A DNA stretch of 64,000 nt from Mytilinidion resinicola (Eukaryota > Ascomycota > Dothideomycetes > Mytilinidiales > Mytilinidiaceae): assembly GCF_010093595.1 (NCBI RefSeq), contig NW_022985448.1, positions 127,077-191,076 of the forward strand. The letters are read 5' to 3'. Shown piece after piece: positions 30,576 through 44,442 of this stretch (the stretch's first letter is position 1; the number at the start of each line of letters is the position of its first letter). Under the pieces are notes generated by a model. The model worked only from the letters and a program-made list of their open reading frames with translations. It did not search any database and was not told where the DNA came from. The position numbers were made by a program, and so were the translations under genes.

Positions 30576-32694
30576 ATTCTAATAAGCTATTAGAAATTAA
30601 AGCTAAAGGGAGTTCTAATAGGCTTCTAAAGGCACTTAGAGCAATCGTACGCAATTATAAAGCCCTCCGGGCAGTAGTAGTAGTATTATAGTAGGTTAAA
30701 TCTTTCCTGCAACTTCTAACTTTAAATTGCACTTACAATAATAATAATAATAATAATAACACCTATAATAATAATACAACTAAAAGCCCCTCCTTAACAC
30801 GTATAAAAGCGTTATAAGCGCACTTAATAAAGTATAATAAATACAAAGCGCCCTATAAAGTAAGCCTTTTAATACTATTAGTATAGATTTCCTTTAGGCT
30901 ATAGTTGCGTGTATTAACAACGCGTTTTTTAGACTTATAAATACTAAGAAAAAACTCTACTATATATAAAGAACTATAAACGAACGGAAAAACGCGCTAT
31001 AAAAGGAACTAATAAAGGAAATAAAAAATATAAGGAAAAGTATTAGTAAGCTAAAAGCTTAAGGAAATAAAATATATACAGCTGCAGTAGCAAAGGCCCT
31101 AATAGTAATGCAAATCGGGTAAGCTATATAGATTAGATAAAACGCGAGAATTAGACAGGATATAATAAACAACCTTTATAAAATTAATATCTATATCGAA
31201 AACAACGCCCAGCAAGCGGCTAACGCGATATATATAAACAACTATATTATAAAAAAGCTATAAGCAGCAGGAGAGCCGGAAACTATAAAGATTAGTAGTA
31301 TTAGAAAGCTATAAAGTAGTAATATTAAGGTAATTATTGCGGATAAGCTATTAAAAAACGCCCTCCTAAAAAAAAAGAATTAGGTTTTTATCCTAGGCTC
31401 CTCCGCTACTATACGCACGCCTATAGTGCTTATTAAAGTATATAGCATGCCTAAGGAAATAAACCTTAATAACCTAAGCCTATAAAAAAATATAATAGAA
31501 AATAATATAACCTATAACCTAGAACTTATAATTAATAAAATTATATAGAAAAATAAGGCAGCTATTACTACAGCGCGGGTAAACCTAGTATAGTATATAA
31601 GCTCGGCTATTATAGGCGTATAAATAGAAGTAATAGTAAATAACGCTATTAATAATAGTATTGCTTAGAAAGGCTATATACTTAACGCTTTAAGGTATAA
31701 AGTAAGATTTATAGCTATATAGTACTTTAACTACTAGGGCTATAGGTATATTATAAGGTACTATAAAAAGAATATTAAATATATAGTATACGTAAGCGAG
31801 TATAATATAAAAGTATACCTAGATAAAACTATTAAGAAATATATAAACTATAATAGAAACCACCTATTATATAGTACTAAATATACTATTTAAAAAAAGG
31901 CCTAGTAAAGGGCCTTTAATAAGAAATAGATAATACTATACTAATATACTATAGAGCGCAATAAACTATATATATTCTAAGCGCAGTTATATAATAAATA
32001 ACAGCACGCAAGGAAAATAGCTCTAAAGAAAAGGGTATAATATATAAAAAAGTTTAAAATATAAGTAGAGAAGCCCTTTTTTATAAACTTTATAGCATTT
32101 ACAGCTTTTACTATACCTATACTTTTAAAAAAACCTAAACCTAAGCAGCCGAAAAAAGTGCTTATAGTAAATAAGAACTAGCCTGCTATTAATAAGGTAT
32201 TTAAAATTAGAAGTAAAATATAGCCCGCTTAGTTTATATAACCTAACTAATTAGCTACACTACTAGAAGTATTATTATAGCTAGCTATATAAACTATATA
32301 TAGCGGAGGTAATTAGCTAATATTAAGCGGAGAGGTTTAAATACTATTATTATAAAATAACCTAGCTAACTAATAAATCTACGCTAAGTAAAAAACCTAG
32401 GTAGATAATAGGTAAGCTAAAAAATAATAAAAGGATACTAAAATAAGCTAATATTAGAATAACTAAATAACCTTACTATTATATAGTATAATATCTATAA
32501 AAACTTAATAACTTAAAAAAAGTTCTTTAAAAAGGCGGAGAATACTAGCCTATAATCTATAGTACTAGCTATATAAAAACTATAGAGAAACCTATATAGG
32601 TAGGAGTAGAAGCAAAGGTATATAGTATATATAACGTATATAATAAAGTTATACTATTTACTATATATAGAAAAGAAATATATAAAAGCCTATA

Positions 32695-34522
32695 ACGTAT
32701 TTTATAAGTAAGCCGTCTACCTAAGTAAGCCGTCTACTTTATTATAAAAACCGGCCTTAAACGTTAATTGCTCTATAACGCTAATAGATATTAACTATAT
32801 ATAACTTATAGCCTAATCTATAGCAACCTCTATATTATTTTTGCACGTACGAATATTATACCCTAGCTTACTGCAGCGTCTACAGCGCCGCGCGCTCCCG
32901 CTAGAATCTGCCCTGCTTTGCTGCCTTTTACTTTAGGCGTTCTTATTAAGCCTTTAAGCAGCTATTTAAGAGCCTGCTTCTATTATTAGAGTTTTTTTTC
33001 TCTAGATCCGCTTCTTTTTGCGCGCCTTGCGCTTTATAGCGGCTTTATTTGCCTTTTAAAGGCTGGCAACTATATTACGCAGTAGTATAGCTTAATATAT
33101 TATTATTGCAGCACCTTTAAAAAGGCTGCTAAGCGCATTAAAAATTGCTATAGGCGAGCTATTTTAATACCTTTAAATTAAAGCTAATTAAGAGCTTAGC
33201 TTATAAGCGTTGCTTAGTATTTTTAATTCCTATTAAGCCTTTACTATAGCAGAAGGCAATAGTATATAAAGCTAAATATTAAGCTTTAAAAGCACTGCCT
33301 CTAGATTAAGCAGTATAAGGCCTGCGCCTTAAAAGCCTGTATAAATATTGCTCTTTATAATTAAGTTATAGAAGGCTGCTTTAAATACTAATAAGAACTC
33401 TAGCTTTATAATATAGTTAATATAGTAGCGTATTAAGTCCTTAATTTAGCGCCTGTATACCTTTTTTAACAGCGCAAAGCAGCTAATATTAAGCGGCTGC
33501 AGTAGGTATAATAAATGCGCTAGTATATAGAAAGTAATAATATTATTCTTCTTATAAATCTCTTTAAATTTAAGTAAGCAGTAGCTTTTATAGCTATTAA
33601 TAATTAGCAGCTAATATATACCTATAGTATAATCCTTTATATACTTATTAAAATACTATAGCTAGGTAATACTAAGCTTATTCGTTATCTAGCTATTATT
33701 ACTTACTGCTATAACCTAGTTTAGTAGTATATTATTACCCTTATACTATATAGAAAGGTAGTACTTACCTAAAAAAATAATAAATAGCGGGATAGCCTAT
33801 CTATAGGTATTAACTCCTTAGATTATTATTATCTATTTATAATTACCTAGCTGTATTAATTTTGGATAATTGCACCGCTTAGAGCCTATTATAACCACGC
33901 TAGTTAAAATAACGCCTATTTAGAAGCCAGCTTTATTAAAGTTATATATATTTTTATTTAAAATACTATACTTTGCTTTTATATTGCGTATAAGCTTAAA
34001 CTAATTACTAATTACTTTTAGATCCTTATATAAAGCTTTCTAATAATTATACTTTTAATTAAATTATATTTTAAGCTTAGGTGTTTGCTTAATAAAGTTC
34101 TCTGGCTAGTTCTTGCCAACATGGCCGGCGGCGCGCTCGGCGAGCAATTTGTTGGCCATCTCTCGTACAGCATGCAGGTTGGGCGGAAATCCTCGCGAAT
34201 CCAGGTCGAGTATATGTTAAACAACAACTGATTCCTCCAGCTTGGAAAGCTTCTTCGAATTAGGCTTAGAATCGCGTCGTGGGGTCGTTCCAGCGCGTCG
34301 ATCTCGAAGTGTGCTTCTGGGTACGTTATATGTCGTAATAGCGCGCCGTTCGCTTTTAAATTGCTGCTAATTAATTGCTGCGATAGCTATGCATATTCGA
34401 CCTTTATTTTATATTAATTGCATATTATATTATCGACGTATAGTGGTTAGAAGTTAACGCGTCGCGTTTTTATAATAAAGTAGACGGCTTGCTTAGGTGG
34501 ACGGCTTGCTTATAGAATACGT
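32695..34522 (-). mobile_element. Pogo/Fot1-type TIR transposon (Pogo-2), RIP-mutated
   Basis: This 1828-bp element has inverted repeats of about 57 bp starting ACGTATT and TA at both borders. The transposase is on the minus strand. At about 34100-34330 a lightly mutated stretch reads SKKLSKLEESVV, RGFPPNLHAVREMANKLL and AERAAGHVGKN, clear Pogo-type DNA-binding-domain sequence, broken by stops where other residues are expected. Near 32870 the CCHC knuckle survives as CRRCSKLGYNIRTC, with His changed to Tyr. It lies inside LINE2. Confidence 0.88.
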
Positions 34523-35167
34523 TATATATATTAATAAATAACTAGATATTAATAAGTAGTTAGTTATATACTACTTATTAAATTTTAATACTTTTTCCCT
34601 TTATATAAAAGGAGAAAAAATCTATATTTATAATATTTATAACCTAAACCCTAATAGTATTATATAGAAACTACTTTTACTACTAAATAATACTAAAGCG
34701 GAATATATTCTTATTAGAAATATAAACCTATACTATTTACTATAGAAAAAAGTTTAAGTTATATAAATTAAAAAGTAAGTAGAGGAGCTTTTTTATATTA
34801 CGCGTAAAGTAGGTATAAACCTAGCTATAAAAAAAGAGCTAAAAATATAGGTAAAAGAAATATTATAGTCTATAATTAACCTTATATTTATAATAGGGTA
34901 GCTAATAGAATAAATAATTTCCTTTATAGTATAAAAGAAATAAAACTATAACTTTAATTACCGGCCTATATATATAGAGTTTAAAAAAACACAATATAAT
35001 TAACCCTATAGTATTTTAGAAATATAACCTAAAAAGGGCCTCTAGGAGCTATTTAAGGCCCTATAAATAATTATACGCAGCTTTAAAGCCCTATAAGTAG
35101 TGCCGGCAGTATTATAGTAGGTATACCGCGAATTATAACCCCTAACGCGCAGCCGCTCTAGTAATAG

Positions 35168-35170
<3 letters not shown>

Positions 35171-35245
<75 letters not shown>
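35171..35245. repeat. (TAA)25 microsatellite in LINE3 ORF1
   Basis: An uninterrupted 75-bp TAA/AAT tract. In the ORF1 frame it codes for asparagine. LINE2 has a shorter tract at about 30739-30763 in the same place. Confidence 0.95.
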
Positions 35246-35246
<1 letters not shown>

Positions 35247-38200
35247 GCTAAAACTAATACTAAAACCCGAAGCCTATTAAAAACGTTTACTAAAACGTTT
35301 AAAACCTTATTAATAAAGTATATAGTATATAAAACCTTCTATAGAATAAGCTAATCTAATCCCTTAAAATAAATACAATCGTTTAAACCCTCTATAACTT
35401 TATAAAACGCGTTCTATTCGGCCTTTTAAATACCGTAATTAACCTATAGTAGATACTATAGAAAAAGCTAATAAAAATAATAGAAAACACGAAAAAAAAG
35501 GTATATACGTTATTAATATATAGGAAGACGTATACTATAGTAGTAGCAGCAGCAGCAGCAGCAGCAGGTATAATACTATTAGCTATACTAAGTAGTATAG
35601 CTGCGCAATATAGGAAGGTAGTAGGAAATAGGTAGTATATAGGGCAACCTATAAATATCTATAAAATTACTATTTATATTAAGAATAATAATAAGCGAAT
35701 TATAACTATAGCAGATATAAATATAACTATTACCTAAAAGCTTTAAGCAGCCGGACCACCGGATATAATAAAAATTAGCGGTATAAAAAAGCTATAGAGT
35801 AGAGATATTAAGGTATATATTGCGGATAAAGCTATAAAAAAAGCACTGCTTAAGAAAAGGGAATAGGTGCAGGTGCTAGGTAAAACAGCACGTATATAAC
35901 TGCCCGCAGTGCTAATAGAGGTGTATAAAGTACCTAAGAACTCGGACCTAAAAAGCTAAATACTTAAAGATAATATTATTAGGGCTAATACGATAATTAA
36001 CCTAGGCCTAGTTATTAAGAAGATAATATAGAAGAATAAAAAGGGTATAAAAGCTGCGTAAAAGAACTTAGGCCAACACGCTAGCTTAATTATTGCCAGC
36101 GTGCGTATAGAAGTAATAGTAGATAAAGCTATTATAAAGGGATTTATAATAAGTAGATAATTACTAATAGTTTTAAAATATAAAGCAGGCTTTATAGCTA
36201 TATAGTGCTTTAGATACTAGGGCTATAGGTATATTATAAAACACTATAAAAAGGATATCTAATATATAGTATATATAGGGGAATATAATATAAAATAATA
36301 CACGGTAATAGATACTAAAAAGTGCGCTAACTATAAGAGAAACCACCCGGTATATAGTACCGAATATAGCGTAAGGAAAAGGGCCTAGCTACGGGCTATA
36401 TTAAAAAGGTGGGCGACGCTATACTAATATAACACTAATAAGAGGCCGAGCTTATATATATTCTAGGCCCCGCTAAAGGTAAATATAACCTTAACCTAGT
36501 CTAGGAAAAAAAAAGCTACTAATAATAATATATATAAAGGCAGTATAGAACTAAGGCCAGCGCTAACAGCACTAAAAAAAGTAGGATAACCGAAGATATT
36601 TAAGTATTCTAATAAAAACCTAAGCTAGCCGAAGATTAATAGAATAATATAGACTGCTCGTTTAATACAGCAATTTTCCTATCTAACACCTTCTTAGATA
36701 CTATATACTTCTTGCTTTGTATTGCTATTTTTATAGCCTTTAACCTAGTTAACTTAATTAATAACGTACGGAGATATAAATAGACTTTTATAACTTAAAA
36801 CTATTACCTAAGTGCCGTCCTTACAGGAAGATAATATAAGCTAGCAACTACGCGCCGAAATAGGTGCAGTAAACGCCGCAGATACTATAGATATAGTTTA
36901 ATATTAGAATAACCTAGTATACTTACTATTATACAGTATAATATTAATAAAAGCCGTAAAACCTAGAAAAAGTTCCTAGAAAAAGCGGAGAAAGCTTAGC
37001 CTTAACTACTAGTGCTAGTAATATAAAAGCTATAAAAGAATATATAGTAATAAAAGTATATAATACTCTATATAAAGTCCTATTACCTTTTATATAGAGG
37101 AAGCCTATATATAAAAATATATATATATATTAATAAAAACCTCGATATTAACTAGTAGTTAGTAGAGCACTACTTACTAGACCTTATTACCCTTTTTTTC
37201 TATACTAGTAAAGAGGACATCTAAATTTATAATATCTATAACCCGAAACTAAACGGAATTATAGCCGTACTACCTTTACTACTAAATAATAACAACGCGG
37301 AGTATATTTTTATAGGTAATATAAACCTATATTACCTATTATAGAAAGGAATATAAGTAATAAATATAGAGAAGTAAGCGGAGGAGCTTATCCGCATTAT
37401 AATAGAAGCAGGAATAGACCTGGCTATAGAGAAAGGTATAGAAATATAGGCGAGAGGAATATTATAGTTTATAATTAACCTTATATTTATAATAGAATAG
37501 CTAATAAAATAAACTACTTTCTATATAGTATAAAAGGAATAGAACTATAATTTAAATTACCGCCCTATATATATAGAGTTCGATATTACTCTACTAAATA
37601 TAGTAGAATAGCTATAATATTAGCTATAGAAAAATACTAACTAGAAAAAGGCGCAAGAGCACCTCTAAACCTAGCTAGACGAGCTAAATAACTAAAATAA
37701 CCCTTAAAACACGGAGAAGAACCTTAATAAATTTGCACGCCTTTTCTATAAATATATATAGGTTATAATTACTGCTATAGTGCCTATTATAAGGCTATTA
37801 AAATAGGTATCGCTAGTATAGTTAAAAAAATGCTTAGAGGAAGTATATAAAACTAGGAGGGCGTATAAAATATAGCGCTTATTATAATTTATAAAGGACT
37901 AGATATTATACTATATTTAGTATAACTATAAAAAGAAAACTATATAAAAGGAAAGTACTAAGGCGTAGCGCTATATAGTAGAGAAAGTAATAAAAAACCT
38001 AAAAAGTATATAAAAGCTAGCTAATTAGGGCTATATAGCTAGTAAGAAATTAAAACCTCTGCCTTAATTTCCCCCTTTTTTAAAACCTAAGAACCCTACT
38101 TTATATATAGATAATAAAATAAAAGTATATATACTAGCAGAGTAGTTCTTTCCGCCTCCGGCTAATATAGACTTATTTAACCTAAAAAGGTTCTAATACC

Positions 38201-39892
38201 CGGAACTGTATAACACCACGCTAGATATTATAATTAAGAATATCCTTTTAGCGCTAATAGGAACTGCCCTAGATAAAGCCCCGGGTATTATAGGGATTAC
38301 TAATAGGTTTTTTAAGAAGTGTAAAATATAGCTAGCGCTTACGCTAGCTTAGTTTTTTATAAAATACCTATATAAAGAATACTATTCTTAGCCGTTTAAA
38401 AATTCTATTATAGTAGTACTATATAAGCCCTAAAAAGCGTTCTATACAACGGCAAAAGCCTATAGGCCGATCGCCCTACTAGAAATAATAGGTAAGCTAT
38501 TTAAACGGATTATAGCTATATAGCTATCGAAAATTACGGAAAAAAAAGAATATACTTCTACTTAGTTAAATAGGGGCATAACTAGGATATTTAATATAGA
38601 TAGTACTTAAGCTTTTTACTAAATAAATCTATACTATATAGAAAGGAAATCTATAGCTTATAGTATTACTTCTTAGCCTAGATATATTAGGGGCGTTTAA
38701 CTATATATTATATAAATATATAATATATAACCTATAGATTTAATAAGTACCGGAGTAGATAGTTAGGTTTATAAAGTCCTTTTTATAGAACTATACTATA
38801 AGGCTTACTATTAGAAACTTTATAGCGGAACTAATTACAGTTACTATAGGAATACTATAGGGCTTCTCTCTATTACTAATACTTTTCCTTTTTTTTACTA
38901 GCACGCTTCTACTAATACTATAGCGCGGTAATATAATAGCCTATAGGTTTATTAATAATATAAATATTTTTATATATAGTAAAAGTATAGAAGAAAACTA
39001 TAGGGCTATTAAATAGGCGCATAACCGGTATATAGAGTAGGCAAGAAAGTATAAAGCAGTTTTTACGCTAGATAAATACTACCTAATATACTTTATAAAA
39101 GCCTGTAAGTCTATTAATATAAAAGCTATAGTTAATATATAGGGCTTTACTAATAGCCCTATAATAAATCTAAAAATACTAGAGGTTTAGGTAGATTCTA
39201 AACTTAAATAGGGCCCGTATATTAATACTATAAAGAATAAAGCCACGGCCTAAATAGGGGCCCTTATAAGGCTTACAGCGTTAACCTAAAGTATAAGCTT
39301 TCGGAAAGCACGTATAATATACTCGGCGGTTATTAGGCCTGCTATTATATATAGATATACCTTCTAGTATACTACACCGGGTATAAAAAAGTAGATTAGT
39401 AAAATAAAAATTAAGCAGCTTAAAATAGCATAGAACTAGTGCCTTTATACTATTTTAGGGGTATATAAAACAATAAATATTAGGGTAATAAAGCACGAGA
39501 TATTATACCTTCTACTTCGGCTAAAGCTAGAGAAACTTATAGTAGCCTACGCGAACCGTATATATAAAAGGCCAGCCTATAAGTATATTAAAACCTAATA
39601 TAGCCGTATAAAAGAAACGGTTTATACTAAATATAGACTAAAAGGAACACTATAGTACAGCCTAAGCAGGCGTAATAAACTCTATAAGCTTGCGGTAAAG
39701 GTATTACGGCTAGCCGCATAATATAAAGGCGAATCGGAAGAATCCTATAGGCGTATAAAGCGTGGTATAATTTAGAATAAATATAAAGAAAAGTAGAAAA
39801 AGAAATAGAAAGCCTACTATAAAAAACTATACTAAAAACCTCTAATACTAGTACTTAATACTAAATAAAGTAAATAATAAAAGGTACTATAT

Positions 39893-41327
39893 TATTATTA
39901 AATTCTATTATACTAGTATAGCTCCTATTAGGGTTTATATAGCTATTTTATCTAGGCTAGTTTATAAGGAGAAACCGTTTACTGCTATATAGCGTTCGGA
40001 TAAAAACCCCGTTTTCTATAGTATATAGCGCTAAGCGCTTTTCTTATTATTATATAGCTATTAGGAATATATAGTAGATCTATTAAGTCTACTATAGAAT
40101 AAGCTATTATAATACGTTTTTCTAAATCTATCCGGGTTTTGCAGTCTAGGTATATTATATCTAGCTAGCTAAATATATAGCAAGTTATAAATATAAAGCT
40201 ACCTGCCTAGCTTTCTTACTATAGTTTTCTATATAGAGTGCTTCTATAGTATCCGGCCTAGATTAAACTATCTCCCGCCTATATATACCTAATTTACTCC
40301 TTAAGCCTATTTTATAGCTTACCTCTACCTTTTAATAAACTAATATACGTATTTATTTTTTCGGGCTATATAGATAGTATTACTAGTAAGGTATTAATTC
40401 TTCTTTTTATATAATAGCCGCTAGTAAAACAGGAAGGCCGCAAAGAATATATATACTTCCCGTTCTGCAGAGGTGCTATATAGGCCTAGCCTGCGCAGCT
40501 ATATAAAATAGAAAGTATATATATATACTTCCTACTACGTCCTTACTATATAAAGGCACTATATAAGCCGGAGCTTATATAGCCGTGTATAAAAGGACTA
40601 AAATAGGAAAAATATATATATACTCTATATACTTCCTATTTTACCAGCGCCTATTATAAGTCTACTAGGCATTTATAAAGGCCTAGAGCTAACTATTACT
40701 ACTATTATATACTACGCCCTACGGCCGCTAGCCCGGGCACTAGCAGCCCTTTTACGTTATCTATAACGTTTTTATAATAATAGGCCGACTATATTTTATA
40801 GATAAAAAGTTACTATAATAACTTAACGCTGCGCAGCTATTACCCCTTATTATCTACTAACTAAACCGCTACTATTCTTACTTTTACTTCCCTAGTTCTT
40901 CTAGTTCCGGTATTATTAGGTTATAGATATAAGGGCTTCTAATATAGCTAGTATAGAGGTATTCTATTATTTTATTAGAATAAAGACCTATTACTTTACT
41001 AGTAAATGCAGGTACTAGGTATAGCCCTAGGTTAGTATCCTAGGTAATAGAATATTGGATAGTTATAGATAATAACCCTCTATTTATCTTCCTATTATCT
41101 ATAGGTATCGAGTTTAGTAGTAGTAAGCCGCTAAAACCCGTGAAAACTCTGCTATTCTGGCGGCGTTAAGGACGACGTTTCCAAAAACTACCTCTAGCTA
41201 CGACGCAACGCCGCTGCACTAGTAATAAACGTAATTCTTACTTTCGTACAGGCCTTGCAGTTCGAACGAGACGGAAAGAAACGCCCGTATAATAATACGG
41301 GTCGAATTACGATTTTAGTATTCCTCT
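39893..41327 (-). mobile_element. chimeric LINE-tailed retroelement inserted in LINE3
   Basis: This 1435-bp insertion lies in minus orientation and is flanked by a 13-bp duplication of LINE3 sequence, ARAGGYACTATAT, at 39880-39892 and 41328-41340. Its 3' part, 39893 to about 40146, matches the last 250 bp of the LINE including the TAA tail. The other 1.18 kb does not match the LINE. It contains short palindromes around AAGTATATATATATACTT and an open frame of about 85 codons near 40890-41150 with no known motif. The target duplication and tail indicate target-primed reverse transcription by LINE machinery. Confidence 0.65.
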
Positions 41328-41880
41328 AGAGGCACTATATAAAAAACTTATAAAAGTAGAAAGTATAATTATTATAAACCTATAGATAAAGTATATAGGG
41401 CTTAATAGTTACCTCTACTATATAAAAGTGCCCGGCTACCTAACGCCGGTATGCCCTTACAGGTATAGCCTTTAATCCCTAAAATATATTATAATAAGTT
41501 GCGGAAAACACGTTAAGAACAGGAGCGAGCTATTCTAGAAGGCTAAAACAAGGATATATAAACAGCTCTATAGAAGCTAGAAAAAAAGAAAAGCTGTAGC
41601 CTAATAGCTTTTCTAAAAAATAAACCTTCTGCTATACTTTTTAGTAGCTAGAAAAATAGCAGAGGCGGAGATATAGGTATTCCACCTTTTATAACTTTAT
41701 ATAACTATATATACTATATATACTATATATACTATATATACTACGTATACTACGCCGCCTATATTACGTATTTACCTAATAGCTATATCTACCTATATAC
41801 TGCAGCCCCTATATATATCGTAGCTTATATAGTACTACCTCTATATATATTATTTAATTTAAGGACTAATACTTTAATAA

Positions 41881-41915
41881 AGGGCACGCGTGCGAAATAA
41901 TAGTACGCGTGCCCT
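41881..41915. repeat. hairpin in the LINE3 3' end
   Basis: AGGGCACGCGTGC and its near-perfect complement are separated by nine bases. The only mismatch is a CA-to-TA change. It corresponds to the perfect hairpin at 44443-44477 in LINE4. Confidence 0.85.
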
Positions 41916-42543
41916 TACGCTAATCCTAAACCAGCTTACTACTCTAGAATTAACTTAACCTGCGCCTAGAAGGACAACTATAAAACCCGGATAAATTTAG
42001 GAAAACGTATTATAATAGCTTATTCTATAATAGACTTAATAAATCTACTATATATTCCTAATAGCTATATAATAATAAGAAGAGCGCTTAGCGCTATATA
42101 CTATAGAGGACGGGGTTTTTATCCGAATACTATATAGCAGTAAACGGTTTCTTTTTATAAACTAGCCTAAATAAAATAGCTATATAGACCCTAATAGGAG
42201 CTATACCAGTATAATAGAATTTAATAATAATAATAATAATAATATATAGAGTTTAATATTTTACTACTAAAGGTAGCTAAACCCCTATAGTATAGGCTAT
42301 AGAAGGATATAGTATAGAAAAAAGTATAAAAAAACCTAGTAATATAGCTAGATAAGCTAAAAACTTAGAATAATTTATAGAAAACAAAGGAAGATTTTAA
42401 TATATTTATACACCGCCTATATAAGTATATATAAGCTATAATAAACGAAACTATACTACTTATAAAGCTATTAAAATAAGTATTACTTATATAGTTAATA
42501 GAGTATACTAAGAAAGTATAGAAAATAAGACGGGCCTATAAAA

Positions 42544-44117
42544 TATAATAGGTTGTTTTTTCTATACCTTTTAAGTATTATATACTAAAGCAGGGTATAG
42601 GTTAAGTTATTATTAGGGTGTAATAGTTTTTAAAGGTAAAGTAAGATTAATTTTAGGTATAAAATAAAGTAGTTACTTTTAATAGGTAGTATTAAAGTTT
42701 TAAGTTAAATATAAGGTTTCTATTTATATAAAGAAGCGTCCTTATATATAAAGCTCCGTCCTAAAAAACTTATTTACTTATATAGCTTTTAGCCTTAAGC
42801 CTTTTAAGCGTTTACCTAGCTTATAGCCTTAAGCTTTTTAAGCGCTTATCTAGCTTATTACTTTAAGCTTTTTAAGCTATTATATAACCCTATTTTTATA
42901 ATATCTTATTCTTAGATTATTCCTATTTACTAGCAGTTTATAGGGGAATCTAAAATCCCTATACGCCCTATATATAACCCTTTTAGTCCTATAACCTAGT
43001 TCTATATAATTAGTTTTATCTACTTATTTATTTTTATAAGTGCTGCTGTACTTAGGTAGTTTATATTACGGGTTATAATACTTACTCCCCTTTTTAAAGC
43101 TTTTAGCCCGAAAGTACTTCTATAGTAGGGTTTTAAATAAGTAGCTAGTAATACCCTATCTACTAGGTTATTATTATACTACTTAGTTTTTTTTTTTATA
43201 ATATCTAATACTTTTAAAGCTAAGAAATATAAAGGTTATTTTATACTTACTAACTATATTAAAGTATTTAGTTTAAAAGTTATACCTTATTCCCGGTGCA
43301 AGTTTTAGGGTTTATTATATATAGTTTTTACACCTAACTTAGATTATTATACAGCCTGTATTCGGGCGCAATAATTAAACTATAATATTACTGGTATTTC
43401 GGCGGCTGCTTATAAGTTAGTGCCTTTTACTATTACTTTTTTACTTCTTTCCGCTAAACTAGTTAGGGCAAAAGTTATTTTATACTAAGAATAGACTTTA
43501 TTATAAGAAATTAGAAACTTATATAACTTTAAAAGCGGCTATAGTAAAACTAAATTACCTAGATTCCTAAAAAAAATTACTATATAAGCGCGGTAAGAAA
43601 ATAATATATTATAGGTTTAAGACTTTAGAAAAGCTTAAAAAAAATAACTAGAAAAAGGCTAAGTAGAAAGAATAAGAGTATATTAAGGGGGAAGCCTTAC
43701 TTTTCTTTAAAACTTTTAGTTCTGTAAGGTTTTTTAATCCGTTAGACTTTTCTTAGTTAGTTAGCGCAATATTACTATTATTCTAGGCTGTTCCGGATTC
43801 TAGTAGTAAAACTACTATAGGAGTTCCTAATAGTTTACTAAATTTTTAACCGGTTTCTATATATTTTTAGAGGTGCTATATTTTTTCTACTTAATTAAGT
43901 ACTTTTTTTACTAACTATACTATTAGAAATCTAGGAGTTGCTTAACCTTATATTTATTATTATTATTAACCTTAATATTATTTTCTAGCTTAGCGTTAGG
44001 TAGTACAGGTTCTAGTAGTAATATATAGAAGACCGGGTGTATTTTTATCCTATTAGGTAGCCTAAGCTTATAGTTTACTAGGCTAATAATATTCTATATT
44101 TTAAATAGTCTAATCTT
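42544..44117 (-). mobile_element. truncated chromodomain Gypsy element, minus orientation
   Basis: An LTR of 537 bp (42544-43080) ends in RIP-mutated termini and is preceded, in element orientation, by a purine-rich tract. Further right lie the antisense Cys-rich ORF region (about 43200-43790) and the chromodomain part (about 43840-44060). The element is cut at about 44117 within the integrase C-terminal region, next to the LINE4 tail. It belongs to the same family as the element at 51748-59485. Confidence 0.75.
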
Positions 44118-44442
44118 AATATTTTTATTATTATTATATTCTATTACGCTGGTGTAGCTCCCGTTAGGGTCCATGCAGCTGTTCTATCTAGGCTAGTTTA
44201 CAAGGAGAAACCGCTTGCTGCCATGCAGCGTTCGGATGAAAACACCGTCCTCTGCGGTGTATAGCGCTGAGCGCTCTTCTCGTTGTTGTATAGCTATTGG
44301 GGACACGTGGTAGATCTATTAAGTCCACCACGGAATAAGCCATCGTGATACGTCTTCCTAAATCTGTCCGGGTTTTGCAGTCGTCCTCCTAGGCGCGGGT
44401 CGAGTTGATTCCGGAGTAGTAAGCTGGTTTAGGATTAGCGTG

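Larger units (their letters stand above)
34983..42241 (+). mobile_element. LINE3, full length, Tad1/I-like, carrying a nested insertion
   Basis: Net length is about 5.8 kb. It starts AAAAAAACACAATATAATT and ends in a (TAA)n tail at about 42221-42241. A 13-bp target duplication, ATATATAGAGTTT, flanks it at 34970-34982 and 42242-42254. In order it holds ORF1 with an Asn-coding triplet repeat and CCHC knuckles (about 36170-36400), an endonuclease (about 37130-37570), reverse transcriptase (about 38100-39300) and a C-terminal Cys/His finger (about 41440-41530). It is interrupted at 39893-41340. Every frame is full of stops from C-to-T and G-to-A changes. Confidence 0.85.
30576..42543 (+). mobile_element. 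LINE2, split by Pogo-2 and LINE3
   Basis: The pieces are about 30576-32692 (ORF1, with decayed CCHC knuckles at about 31720-31900), 34525-34982 (endonuclease part) and 42242-42543 (region after the endonuclease). The middle and last pieces join exactly when LINE3 and one copy of its 13-bp target duplication are removed. The 3' half is missing because a Gypsy fragment starts at 42544. All frames carry many stops. The left border is approximate. Confidence 0.75.
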
